NCBI RefSeq assembly: GCF_037975245.1
Contig: NC_092566.1
Location: 6,264,001-6,328,000, forward strand
Length of the DNA stretch: 64,000 nt
Direction of reading: 5' to 3'
Source of the DNA: Apostichopus japonicus
Taxonomy: Eukaryota; Echinodermata; Holothuroidea; Aspidochirotida; Stichopodidae
The notes beneath the pieces are model-generated. The model saw only the letters and a list, made by a program, of their open reading frames with translations. It did not search any database and was not told the origin of the DNA. Of this stretch, positions 53,131-64,000 are shown one piece after another; position 1 is the stretch's first letter; every line of letters starts with the position of its first letter. The position numbers and the translations under genes are program-made.

Positions 53131-54037
53131 GGTTTGAAGCGGATCAGTCGTTTGGTAGTTTGGTTTTCGTGCCCAGGTTCTTTCTTGGGCGACTTTTTCT
53201 TAAAAAGTATCTTTGTTTTGTGTCGTTGCTCTATCATTGTTTTACTTCCTTTGTTGTTTGTCCTACTTGCCTGTCTTAACTACTGTCTTTTGCGGGGGGG
53301 GGGGGGGCGGGGAGGGGTCATTTTCTTTGTTTGTTTTTCTTTTGCGTTCGAGTATATTTTGCATTTGTCGACTGTTTCAGATTTTGTTTACTTCAGTTGG
53401 AATATAGTTTCTTTGTTGCTGTGTTTGTTTTGTCTTTGAAGCGGACAGCTGCATGGTGATGGTTTTAACCGGTGTTATCCCTTGAAAGGTTCCTCCGCTT
53501 CCTTTGTATCAGCAGCAGTCGTAAAGGATTCGTTTCAGAACTTCTTTAGATATGTTATCACAAGCCCGGCCGTGAGTCAAGGAAATATGTCACTACTAAT
53601 TTCCGTAATTGCCAATGTTATAACTTAAAAGAGGCCAAGTTTACTTTGCAAGTCAGTTTTTATAGTCACCATGGTAATAATCTTCCAGGGTTAGATTTCG
53701 AAGCACACATCTCATTCTTAATATAGAGAGCGAACCTCTGACAAAAAAAGAGGGGAACTATATAGATAAAGATCATAACAGATGCAATGATAAAGAAGGT
53801 TCTAATTTCTTGCAGAACTGGATAGCAGATACTTTGAGAAAACATGGACTGTTAAAATTTGAAATTAGATGCAATGTAAAAAGGAAGATAAGTTCTTAAT
53901 TACAAGACCAATCCTGCCTTGATATTAATCGTATGTCAGTTAAATTGATAAATGAGTCAGCCCCCAAATTGTATATGCAAATTAGACTAGGCCTTTCATA
54001 TATCTGTTTTTATATATATACATATATATAGGTAGTG
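53131..54037. other. T-rich and G-run sequence after the U2-like element
   Basis: TTTGAAGCGGA occurs at 53133 and again at about 53436, bracketing ~300 bp of T-rich DNA with a G run (53294-53307). The 107-codon frame at 53116-53439 is low-complexity. No gene recognised. Confidence 0.35.
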
Positions 54038-54410
54038 TAATTCTTAACCTGGTGGATAGATGGCATCCAGATGTGTGCGCATATCACGTGCATTGATAAG
54101 AACGAGGCCTTGTTATAACTGTGTGTAACCACACATAGCATATTTCGTATTCTGTTGTATAGGTGGCATCCAGTTGTCTGTGAATATGCATGTGCAGTGA
54201 TAAGAACGATTCCTTGTTATAACCGCGTGTAACCACAAATAACATATTTCTTATTCTGGTATATAGGTGGAATCCAGTTGTGTGCGCATGTCACGTGCGG
54301 TGATAAGAACGATGCCTTGTTATAACTGCGTGTAACCACACATAGCATATTTCTTAACCTGTTGGATAGCTGGCGTCCTCGTCGACTACCACGTGCCTTG
54401 ATCAGAATAC
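54038..54410 (+). repeat. ~103-bp tandem repeat, about 3.3 copies
   Basis: TGGCATCCAG-type anchors fall at 54061, 54164, 54268 and 54371 (the last as TGGCGTCC). Each unit carries GTGATAAGAACGA, CTTGTTATAACTG and GTGTAACCACA. The last unit is truncated and diverged. Confidence 0.92.
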
Positions 54411-55270
54411 GTCAAATATAAGAAGTAAACTACCAAAATCAGGTTTGTAAAAGTATTAGAGTGTTGGCTTGACGTTAGTTTGCGAGCAGAACACTACTCT
54501 TTAAATTATCTATATAGACGTGTTTATACTTCCATATACACGAAAGCTCATGTTATGTATTATGTATGTAGGTGGAAGGAGACATATTCACACAACACAA
54601 AATGAGCTATTTTTTTTACGATTACGACTTATACACTAAGTACGAAAATGTGTGGGAAGAATTTACAATGCAAATCAACATAAAGGTATTGAGTTAGCAC
54701 GCACCGTGTCAGACAGTGGCTTGGCTGATATTTTAATGACATTTGAAATAATTTCTTGAAGATACAAAAACGACTCTACCACCAAAGATCAAACTAATAA
54801 TTCTCAGAATTAACTCCATGATGACATTTACAAACGCTCTTTTGCTTACCCAAAAGACAATTTCGAATTGTCCAAGACTTGCGAATCTCATGCATTTTAG
54901 TTCAAGAGACGAGGGGGGGGGGGGGGGGGAGGCAATTGTGCAAATCATCATTGTGTATAAGTTTAAGCCCTGAGCACAATTGGTTATTACTCAGAAGATT
55001 TGACCTATTAAGACTAAATGTACAGATTAAGTAGAGTAACGCACAAACAGGTAAGGTATGCTTACAAATTACAACATACTATAGGCTGCAATGTTCTATA
55101 TATTCTACGTTTTCTAGGTTACTCAGTCTGATTTAAAGATCAATATCTTCAGTCACGTGATAAGTCTAATGTAGTAAGTGACACGTTAATAAGTTAATAG
55201 TTTTACAGGAGAATTGGAGTTAAATATAACAAGAATACACAAACCCCAAAAATAACATGTTATATATATA
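54411..55270. other. AT-rich sequence, nothing recognised
   Basis: A G run at 54913-54929. No gene. Confidence 0.4.
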
Positions 55271-55398
55271 ATCAGCGTCCATACAATCAGCGTACATAGC
55301 CTAGTGGTTAGGGTGTCCGCATATAAAGCGGGCGGCCCGGGTTCGAATCCCGGTGGAGGCTGGAAGTTTCTTCACTGTTCTGGATTCTACAACTCATT
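55271..55398 (+). mobile_element. tRNA-derived SINE, copy C, 5'-truncated
   Basis: Starts at ATCAGCGTCCATACAATCAG, where the leader end is partly duplicated. It then has A box TAGCCTAGTGG, B box GGTTCGAATCC and the tail TTCTTCACTGTTC to ACAACTCATT. TA runs flank both sides. Confidence 0.85.
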
Positions 55399-55407
55399 AT
55401 ATATATG

Positions 55408-55439
<32 letters not shown>

Positions 55440-55440
55440 A
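55399..55440. repeat. (TA)n tail of SINE copy C
   Basis: A TA run with TG interruptions directly at the SINE 3' end. Confidence 0.93.
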
Positions 55441-57078
55441 GCATACCGATTTTTTTCTTCCTTTTTGACATTTTTATTGAGTGCATCTGATACACACAAT
55501 TATATAACTATTGTGAGTTTCCTATTCAATAGAAGACGTTGGCTTCAATTTTGTAACCTACTTTAATAGTTAATTTTATAACTCAGCTACGTCTTTTGTG
55601 ATTTCAATTTTGGCGCAGAATTATCTCGATTCTGTCGCTGAGTTGTTCTATTGTCAATTATACTATCAAAGATATAATAAGTTTTGTAAGATAAGAAGAA
55701 GAAGAAAAAAGGCCCTACGTTCATTTAACCGTCTCTTTTCATGGCCCAGTATATACTTCCTTTTCTAAGACCGTCACTTAACTTAATCAAATTATCTATT
55801 CTAGTCTACCGCCCCTTTAAATTTACAATTGTGTCGACGACGCCAAAAAGAGTACTTGGCGAACACTTGAGAAACCTACATGATTAGGTTTCTCTAGCTT
55901 GTTCGATCTGTCGATGCTGTCTCGTTCTCTTCTTCAACTATCGTTCTTTTCCCATTAATGTTAGGTATACGTTTGCAAATGCGTCCTTACAATGTGGATA
56001 CAATAACCATCAGTGAAGCATCAAAGACGCCTCTTTATAAATACGATATATATCATTATACTTCTAGATTTAGACACTGGATGAACAACGTGTCATCAAA
56101 ACGATTTTCCATAACCGCTGTTTGTTTAGTTTTAGTTTTCTTTGTGAGACAGAAAAAAAAACGGCGGACTTCAGGATGACCTTGATAACATATTTAAAAA
56201 GGAATTCAAGTCAGAGTTAGTAATAAATCTATAATGGAATTATCAATAAATAATAATAATAGTAATAATATCTTGCATTTATAGATGGCCTTGACCAGAT
56301 GAACTCATAAAGTCTTGCAAAGAAAATCCCATTTCCGATATGAAATTTTCTTCCCATCTCTTCAAAAAACTTACAAAAAATAAGAAAATCCTTCTTATTT
56401 TCATTTTTATCCTTGTATATGCAGCAAATAATTCTGTAGATTTAGATTGCAGATTGGTTTAAGCCACCAATCCTTGCTATATCTTTTGAAACGCACATCT
56501 TTTAATTATAGATTAGCTCGTGTAAGAAAGATGAAAGGTGACCAACTTTTCTCTGCTGCAATGCATATATTTTCTCTTTTTTGTTGGCGTTCTTTTTTGT
56601 CGGTGTATTTCTTCAAAGGATCTTAGTGCACTATTTTGTGTGACCTGAATAACGTGCATGCCGTAAGAAGCAGGTCAAGCCATTTGGATAAAGGCGTATA
56701 CCGATATATCAACGACGCACTCTCACGTGACATTAACTCGAGTTGCAACAAATAAATATCTATTTGATCTGTGCAGAAACTGGAGTGAAGAAGTTTGGGC
56801 TGTCGACGAGTTGATATTAGAAAGTGCGATTGCACATGTCAACCATGTAGAATTGAACTGTCTAAATTCTGTATCTACACTATAAGCACAACAGTGGATG
56901 CCTCCCTTGTGCCTTTGACGTCACTTCTTTGAAATATGTGTTAAGGACCGAAGTGTCTCCATAATCTTAACAAAATTCATTAACTCCTAAAATTAGGGTA
57001 TTTCGACAAAATTGTCGACGACATGAACACACTCTTGAAAGACATACGGTAGTTTATTATCCCATCCGACAATCCCCC
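55441..57078. other. AT-rich sequence, nothing recognised
   Basis: No gene recognised. Small AAT repeat near 56250-56270. Confidence 0.4.
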
Positions 57079-57181
57079 ATCGCACACCGCACACCGCCAC
57101 ACCGCACACCGCACACATCACACAGCGCACTGCACTACGCACACCGCACACGGCATACCGCACACGGCACGCCGCACACCG
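57079..57181 (+). repeat. (CGCACAC)n-type minisatellite
   Basis: About 100 bp of CGCACACC/CGCACACGG variants, much more GC-rich than its surroundings. Confidence 0.9.
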
Positions 57182-58246
57182 CTAGCCTTAGACACTAGCA
57201 CTGCCCCCTTAACACACACCCCATCTACCAAACACCTTCCTTCCATTTCTCTTCGCATTTTGTAATTACTAACCTTCACCGACCATACACACATTTTACG
57301 TAAAGTAATTTTTGTTGTATTCCAGATCGGAAAATGGGCCATTCATCGAGCTGTTTTGGCAGCTTGGGGCAAACTAAAAGGTGAAAAAAAACTTTGCTTA
57401 TTGAAGTGAATCCATGACGCTTTTTTTCAGCACGATATCAGGCCTCAGTTATAATGTCGTTGCTGAATTTAGATCAATAACTAAACTTTACTTTGTTAGA
57501 GCAAAACGAAAAGAAAAATTAGAGAGGACCAAAACGTTTTTGGTCTAAGTTGTAGTTACAATTTTAAATCTATATAAATATATATATGTTTATATATATA
57601 AATAGTGTGGCTATATAACATACAGCTTTACAGTTTGCTCTGTAATATATTTTTAACATTCTCCCATGTTTGAAAGAAAGACTTTCTTCACATATGTAAT
57701 GACGCAGGGCAGAGTTAATTTTCTTCAAGTGACTCTCATGGGGAAAGGAATCACTGCGGGTACTGTTACTCTGTCTCCGCCCATCTATCCTCGCTCTCTT
57801 TCCGTCTCTCTCTTCTCCTTTGCCTCTCTCTCTCTCTCTCTTGAGAGTTCATACAACACTGCGACTTTGAAATGCTCCAACTAATGTTTCATGGGAACAT
57901 TTTGTGGCTTCGCAGTCTTACGTGTCAGGACGTTCGTGTTCAACACATGATTTAGAGAGATAGTTAGAGAGAGTGAGATGGAGATAGAGGCAGAAAAAGT
58001 CCTAATTGCAATTCATATCACCCGAGTTCTATACGAAAGACATGCGTGGAGGCAACTAAAGGCGTAGGAGGTTCCAGAAGACATGATTACTCACATACGA
58101 TGGCTATGAATAACGCAATTATCTTTGACGAAGCATTCTATGGGAAGCATTGCTATACCAAGTGACATTATTGAAATTGGAAGTATGGAGCAGTACATTA
58201 CATTATAAGTCGTATAGGCACCTAATTAAATGGTTAGTCTATAATT
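57182..58246. other. AT-rich sequence, nothing recognised
   Basis: CT-rich run at about 57785-57842. No gene. Confidence 0.4.
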
Positions 58247-58420
58247 AGGTCAAGTAAGTTTTGACTGACGAAAAGAGCATATTCTAAGCATCCTGGTGAA
58301 ATTTAAGTTCCATATCTAACTGTACCGAATACCGCTTTGATATAGTGGAATTGTATCTGTTGATTGCGAAAGTGAACTATATACGGATGTACACTGACTA
58401 AACAATGCTTTTATTTTGTA
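58247..58420 (+). mobile_element. Dispersed copy related to the 21.1-21.7 kb foldback arms
   Basis: Shares AGGTCAAG, TCTAAGCATCCTGGTGAAAT, TGTACCG, AAAGTGAAC, TACACTGAC and AATGCTTTTATTT in the same order as 21149-21345. Only one arm is clear, so it is probably a decayed or solo-arm copy. Confidence 0.6.
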
Positions 58421-60682
58421 TTCTTTTGTTGATACCTTATATTGGGCGAGGTTCCATGTCTATCTTAAAAGGTAGTCTGTATAGGCCCCCAAATTATAGC
58501 TTGCTACAATAATTGCTAGAAGTTTTCAAAAAGGACTTTCCTGGAGGTATTTACTCTCCGAATTGTTTTCAGACAATCTTTATGAACACACAATATGACT
58601 GCATGTCCCAGTGAGGTAAACTTCCTCCAGGGTGGTACTAAAACAGTTAAAAAAAATTAACCAAGAATGGCTATATTTTGAAATCTGGCATAATTATAGG
58701 GTCAATACAGTATACCTTTAAGGGCAGGTAACACTAAAAAGGCCCTACCAGTAGATGTTATATATTAATATATCGTGATTCATCCCCATCTTGAGGTATG
58801 GACTTTTAAACCATTCTTGAAAAAAATTCTTTCGCCATTATACGTATGTGACATTCAAAGTAGGTTATATCTGTGTAAGGAATGTGTGTGTGTGTGTATA
58901 GCTGATGTGATGAAGTCATACACTGCGAAGTTCAAACAACTGCTTTAACACGTGCGCTTGGTAGTTTGAGGTGCTGCAGTCAAAATAAATTATAGAATTT
59001 TAGAGTTATTCTATAGCATAATGATTTCTATTAACGAACCATGTAATCTGTTTCCTGTGCGTTTCTCTGGTTCTCTCTCCCTCCATCTAATTCCAATTGA
59101 ATTAGATTTTGTGTTCCGACGATGGAAATTCCAATTAAATATACCCTCAACAAACACGGACATTTTCTCCCTAAGCCAGTTCATTAACACGTTCTTACAT
59201 ACCTTAGTCGTACAGTCATATTCCCTGCATTCCGAACGGACGGCAATCTTAATTATACGAGGCAATGTATACCTGCGTGCAGCATGATGATATTAGAAAT
59301 AACGAGAATCTACTACAGAGCTCATTCCCCCCTCAGATTTGATAGGTAATGTCACGAATGTGCCTTGAATCAGAAACTGAAGACTGACATTTTTTGCTTT
59401 CAGCTGTAGGCCGCTGTCTTGCAAACTTAGATTTACAAAAGTTATGTGATACTCTCATGACATTCTAAGATGCCCTCTATTAAACTATAAGAGATCTGTG
59501 TGATAACAAGGAAAAAATGTGGCTGTTTGTCGTTAGCGAGTAGTACACTGAAAAGTCAGAAAACTTAAATTGAACGTAAAAGCTTTCTTGTTTTACTTGG
59601 AAAAAAAAATTCTAGCAAACTTCAGTTGTTTTTACGTTCGTTATTTTGCAGTCGACTAAAGTCAGATATTATACATTATCATGTACCGGTAGCTAAGTTT
59701 TCTTCTCTGGAGTAACTCAAGACTTTGAAAATAGCAAAATGTAGTAAATAAAGAAAATTATGAAAGATAAAACATCGTTATGACTTTATCTATTGATTTG
59801 TCTAATAAACTACTCAGAAACCCATTTGCAACCGACACTAATATATTTCATGAAAACAAACCATCTATGCACTATAGGATATTAGCCTGTTATTCTTTCA
59901 CGCAAATATTACTTTCGTATTCATTTCACGCAACATGCCATTTATCATCTTTGTTACCAGGGTTCTATCTTCTTTGTTTTATTTTTTCTCCTTAAATTGC
60001 ATACAATTTTGGTGCATTTACCCATTTATATACGTGCAGCATCTAAAGAGATGTTTATATAGTTTGACTTACCCTAGCTATGTAGTTCTCCATTTTTGGA
60101 GTATATTTTCGAAGACTTCACCAGAGTCGGAGGTGGCAAGAAATTCCCACTAAGTCAGCTCAAAGTGAACAGCATTAAAAATAAGAATGAGTCACGAAGT
60201 CCAGACAAAGTGATCTACTACTGTAATGATCGCATCACAGCTGATGATATTACCTCCGTCCATTATTAGCACGAAACAACGTGTGACCAAAATACGTTGA
60301 GAATTTAAGCGATTGAAAATCTTTTCAGTTTTCTCAATGATGGACGCGACCATTATGAAAACAGGTATGTGAAAACGTCACATCATCGATTCATATCTTA
60401 TGTGATGTATGTATAGGCCTACAATGTGAATAAAGGCTATATTATATACATGGGAGTACAGGATAAACATAAAATGGTATGTTGGCTTGTAATATAAAGC
60501 TATCGAGGCTCTCCTTTAACGACTTATGGGTGACTTTTTTGCAAGATATTCCTTGCAGTTAAATGAAAGCACCCAGTGAAGGCAATCAACTCAGTGTGAT
60601 ACGGTTGGATAACAAGATGAGAGCGATAATGCGTACAGGCAATGTATGAGTGTGTGCGTGTATTTATGTATGAATATATATC
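58421..60682. other. AT-rich sequence with one possible short exon
   Basis: No gene recognised with confidence. A 70-bp minus-strand stretch at 59272-59203 is bounded by splice-like AG and GTATGT. TAGGCCTA at 60414-60421. Confidence 0.35.
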
Positions 60683-60793
60683 TTTGAAACGGTAAGGAGT
60701 TAGGAACTCCAGGACAGTGAAGAAAACTTCATCGGGATTCGAACCCGGACCTCCCGAGGTTCGAAATCAGTAAGGAATTTCGTCATTCCACTG
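60683..60793 (-). mobile_element. tRNA-derived SINE, copy D, with internal deletion
   Basis: On the minus strand the leader (CAGTGGAATGACGAAATTCC) joins directly to CGGGAGGTCCGGGTTCGAAT. About 57 bp including the A box are missing, while the B box and tail remain. The 3' end faces a short TA-rich stretch. Confidence 0.82.
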
Positions 60794-61421
60794 TATCGAA
60801 TAATGCTAGTCCTGTTTTGGAGACATAGTTGGCCTTAGTCTAGAGATCAATCATGATCGGTTACCAACCAATTAATTACCCAGGTGTGCGGTAATAACAT
60901 CTAATGGTTGAAGAAAGCGTTTTAGAGATCTCTCATAAAATAAATAGACTAATACTGATCAAAGGTTGTCCTCGTGAGATAGCTGTGTCATGACATCCAT
61001 AATAATGATTGGAGCAGAGAACATGGTTTTCTTTGAAAATATAATGATGAATTCGCAACGATACAGTCTTTGGTGGGTGCTATGGGTTAGAATTGGTTTG
61101 AAGAGCTTTGCCGGGCTTACTTATGAATGGGCTCGAACATGATCAAGTTTATCCAAAGAACATCTGGCAAATTAATAGTGTCCAAATCGGTCAAATAATT
61201 GTACGTATCTCATTCATCCTGGCATATGTGTGTCCCCCAAACAAACGAACATACGTATCTTCTGAGACTGATTAAAACGGGAGATTCTAGTTATAAGTAT
61301 TATATAAAGTCACTTTAAATTAGGTTTTTTTTTTATATAAAACTTGCAAAAAATCTCAAACTTTCTTAGCAATTAAACTTTGGAGAACAATGACTTACGT
61401 CTATGTCTTCATTCTAATCAT
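60794..61421. other. AT-rich sequence, nothing recognised
   Basis: No gene recognised. Confidence 0.4.
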
Positions 61422-62032
61422 TCAGTTCGTTCGTCCCATCGTGTTTGTCTTCTTTCATTCAGTTCGTTCGTCCGATCGTGTGTGTCTTCTTTCATTCAGT
61501 TCGTCCGATCGTGTGTGTCTTCTTTCATTCAGTTCGTCCGATCGTGTATGTCTTCTTTCATTCAGTTCGTTCGTCCCATCGTGTATGTCTTCTTTCATTT
61601 AGTTCGTTCGTCCCATCGTGTGTGTCTTCTTTCATTCAGTTCGTCCCATCGTGTGTGTCTTCTTTCATTCAGTTCGTTCGTCCCATCGTGTGTGTCTTCT
61701 TTCATTCAGTTCGTTCGTCCCATCGTGTGTGTCTTCTTTCATTCAGTTCGTTCGTCCGATCGTGTGTGTCTTCTTTCATTCAGTTCGTCCGATCGTGTAT
61801 GTCTTCTTTCATTCAGTTCGTCCGATCGTGTATGTCTTCTTTCATTCAGTTCGTCCGATCGTGTGTGTCTTCTTTCATTCAGTTCGTTCGTCTGATCGTG
61901 TTTGTCTTCTTTCAGTTCGTTCGTACGATCGTGTATGTCTTCTTTCATTCAGTGCGTTCGTCTAATCGTGTTTGTCTTCTTTCAGTTCGTTCGTCCGATC
62001 GTGTATGTCTTCTTTCATTCAGTTCGTTCGTT
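61422..62032 (+). repeat. 33/37-bp minisatellite
   Basis: About 17 units of TTCATTCAGTTCGTTCGTCC followed by GATCGTGTGTGTCTTCT. Units lose or gain one TTCG (37 or 33 bp), and a few lack ATTC. Because the unit has no stop in several frames, it yields overlapping plus-strand frames up to 233 codons and a minus-strand one. The frame rotates at each 37-bp unit, so protein coding is unlikely. Confidence 0.95.
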
Positions 62033-62837
62033 GGAATGTTGTTGAGTTTCTTTAATCTGTCTGGCTTCATTTACTTCACTTCCTTTCTTCCGTTCGATGG
62101 TTCGTTAATTTGTTCGCCCGACTGGTCGTTTGTATCTCTTCGTTGATTTCCCTTCAGTGTTTTCGTTCGTTACTTTGTGATGTCTGTCCTTCGTTTCCCA
62201 CACTCTATTATTATACAATGATATTTTCAAAATTCTTGCCAAAACAATAAATAAATAAATGCATGTTTGTAGATGAAACACCTTGTTTTTTTAAGCTGTC
62301 AACAAGTTCGAATTAAGCGCCGCCCACGTGCCAACAAACACAAACGAAACACCTAATCTTGCTTTTAAGTCTTCAATAATATATTGAACTTGAAACACGT
62401 AAACATTCTGCAGTTTTCCTGTTTCTTTTTTTTTTAAACTGTAGTAGATCACTTATTTAGTTTCATATATTTCAAGCAAATACATCAACTTCAAAATTCT
62501 CCGAGTCAAATCGATTAGAGAATAAGCTTTACAGTACCCTGAGTCACCGATTAGGAACTGTAGCCTCTTCTCATATAAGCACAATTACATTCTGCAATAC
62601 AGAAAAAGGGAAAGTGTAAATATTTTGGCAATCCACATTAGAGTAATTCAACTGTTATTGATTGAAAAGAATGATATTTTTTGTGCGTTTACGCGTCAGT
62701 AAAAACATTTTAGAGCGCTTAAAAGTCAAATATCAGTAACATGTGAACTTCATGAACTAGGGTTAAAGCGGAGCTGAAAGTGGAACAAACTTCATCTCAT
62801 GTAGATGAACATTTAACAAGAAGCGACTGATTATACT
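62033..62837. other. AT-rich sequence, nothing recognised
   Basis: Starts with TTCGTT-rich sequence that looks like decayed repeat (to about 62175). Nothing else. Confidence 0.4.
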
Positions 62838-62868
62838 ATATATTATACTATATATATATATATGTATA

Positions 62869-62910
<42 letters not shown>

Positions 62911-62994
62911 TGATATACATATATATGCATGATATACATACATATATATATATATATATGTATATCATGCATATATATGTATATATGTATATCA

Positions 62995-63053
<59 letters not shown>

Positions 63054-63058
63054 TTATA
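62838..63058. repeat. (TA)n microsatellite with internal GATATACATA inverted units
   Basis: About 220 bp of TA. The middle contains inverted TATGCATGATATACATA and TATATCATGCATA blocks, able to fold back. Confidence 0.95.
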
Positions 63059-64000
63059 ACTAAAATATGATGTAAGCAGGGAAATACACCACATGAGCCC
63101 TCTGGTCAATTTTATGCATGAACGGCATCATTCAAGGTCGAATTTACACATCTCTATATGCTCCAAGACGGATGACAGGTTCGCCTGGCTGCAGTATAAA
63201 TAGAAGTCATCTATCCGTGCAAGTAGGGAATGAAGTTGGATTACGGGAATAAATTCCCGTTTGAATCCCGAAAATCCTCGTCGAAGCTCCTTCATGCGCT
63301 CCTTCAAAATATTATAGCGAATAACGGACGCAAGAGATTTTAGATTTGGACATTATTCTTCCTTACGTGACACCATTAATATATATGGCTGCTTGTTGTG
63401 AATGTTTAAATAAAATATTACAAGAGTAAGCAAACTATCAAACTACTAAAAATGGCATTCCATACTACTCCAGATGTACATATAATATATATATAATTAA
63501 ATTTCAAGTTCATACCTACTACATACGAGAAATCTCGCCCACTCAGCTATTTCCTAACGACCAATTTCAAAAATGTATCGTAGGCATATAATGGCAAAAT
63601 ATAATTCGACATTCAATCCCTCTTAAACCTACAAGGACGGGGCACATACTCCAAAACCACTGCAGTTGTAGTCCTGCAGGGTGTGTGGTTTGTTAGTCAT
63701 AAAAAAAAACTCATATCATACCTATACTTAAAAGTAACAGTGACGACAGTAGGCCACCCCCTAATGTGACCATTTAGTGTTATTACATAAGGACGGGGAG
63801 GGGGTCCAATTTTAAAAATTGCTCAATCAAAACCATATTAACAAATCATGTTTCCTTAAAGAAACACATGCCAACACTTACTACAGTTTGGAATGTTCTA
63901 TTAACTAAGAACCAAAATGGCGGCAAGTTCTTTCTCAATGTAACCAATATCTTGAAAATTTTGAGTTTTTCGGATCATGAAAGTACAAACTCCTCTCATA
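63059..64000. other. AT-rich sequence to window end, nothing recognised
   Basis: No gene, TIR pair or array seen. Confidence 0.4.

Noticed and set aside
57079-57181. Telomere-like repeat
   Set aside because: CGCACAC units do not match TTAGGG and the tract is internal and short.
61380-62146. Overlapping frames of 115-233 codons with repeating QFVRSCVSSFI
   Set aside because: Minisatellite open in several frames. The period is not a multiple of three for most units, so no stable protein repeat.

Overview
The window is AT-rich nuclear DNA from an animal. Evidence for this is one long exon with a clear 3' splice site, tRNA-derived SINEs, non-autonomous DNA transposons with target-site duplications, a U2 snRNA-like sequence, and very large amounts of simple and tandem repeat. 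The mobile-element style and the over-represented palindrome TAGGCCTA fit a marine invertebrate. An echinoderm, such as a sea cucumber, is my best guess, but nothing here proves the taxon. There is no operon structure and no sign of bacterial or viral genes.

Genes: only one coding region is convincing. It is a 3'-terminal minus-strand exon (2452 down to 992) encoding about 486 residues of a basic, Ser/Pro/Arg-rich, probably disordered protein that I do not recognise. Its upstream exons are not identified. Two NRF-1-like sites lie 0.8-1.2 kb upstream. Most other open frames are translations of microsatellites, minisatellites or transposons. An ATG-initiated 127-codon frame at 29496-29879 and a 70-bp exon-like stretch at 59203-59272 are weak leads.

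Mobile elements: (1) hAT-like non-autonomous elements at 5446-6293 (nested in 5088-6432), 21842-22211, 27434-28408 and 30544-31590 (with another nested at 30912-31273). TIRs and TSDs are readable for most of them. Four of these five share a ~100-bp module lying 36-62 bp inside one terminus although their TIRs differ. (2) A TTAA-flanked element at 11496-12112, and a rearranged relative at 33343-33841 that shares its central hairpin. (3) Foldback elements at 21129-21713, 39974-40183 and 40864-41014. (4) Six copies or fragments of one tRNA-derived SINE family, five of them directly abutting (TA)n or (TATC)n tracts.

Repeats: a perfect (TATC)n array of about 1.3 kb (26063-27369); a ~25-bp minisatellite with a 452-bp higher-order period (36523-37803); a 33/37-bp minisatellite open in several frames (61422-62032); other arrays at 8961-9425, 18554-18793, 34095-34563 and 54038-54410; and long (TA)n tracts. 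The rest is featureless AT-rich sequence that is intronic or intergenic.

The observation most worth following is the shared subterminal module of the hAT-like elements. Next come the TTAA elements with a common central hairpin, and the U2-like RNA fused to foreign hairpins.
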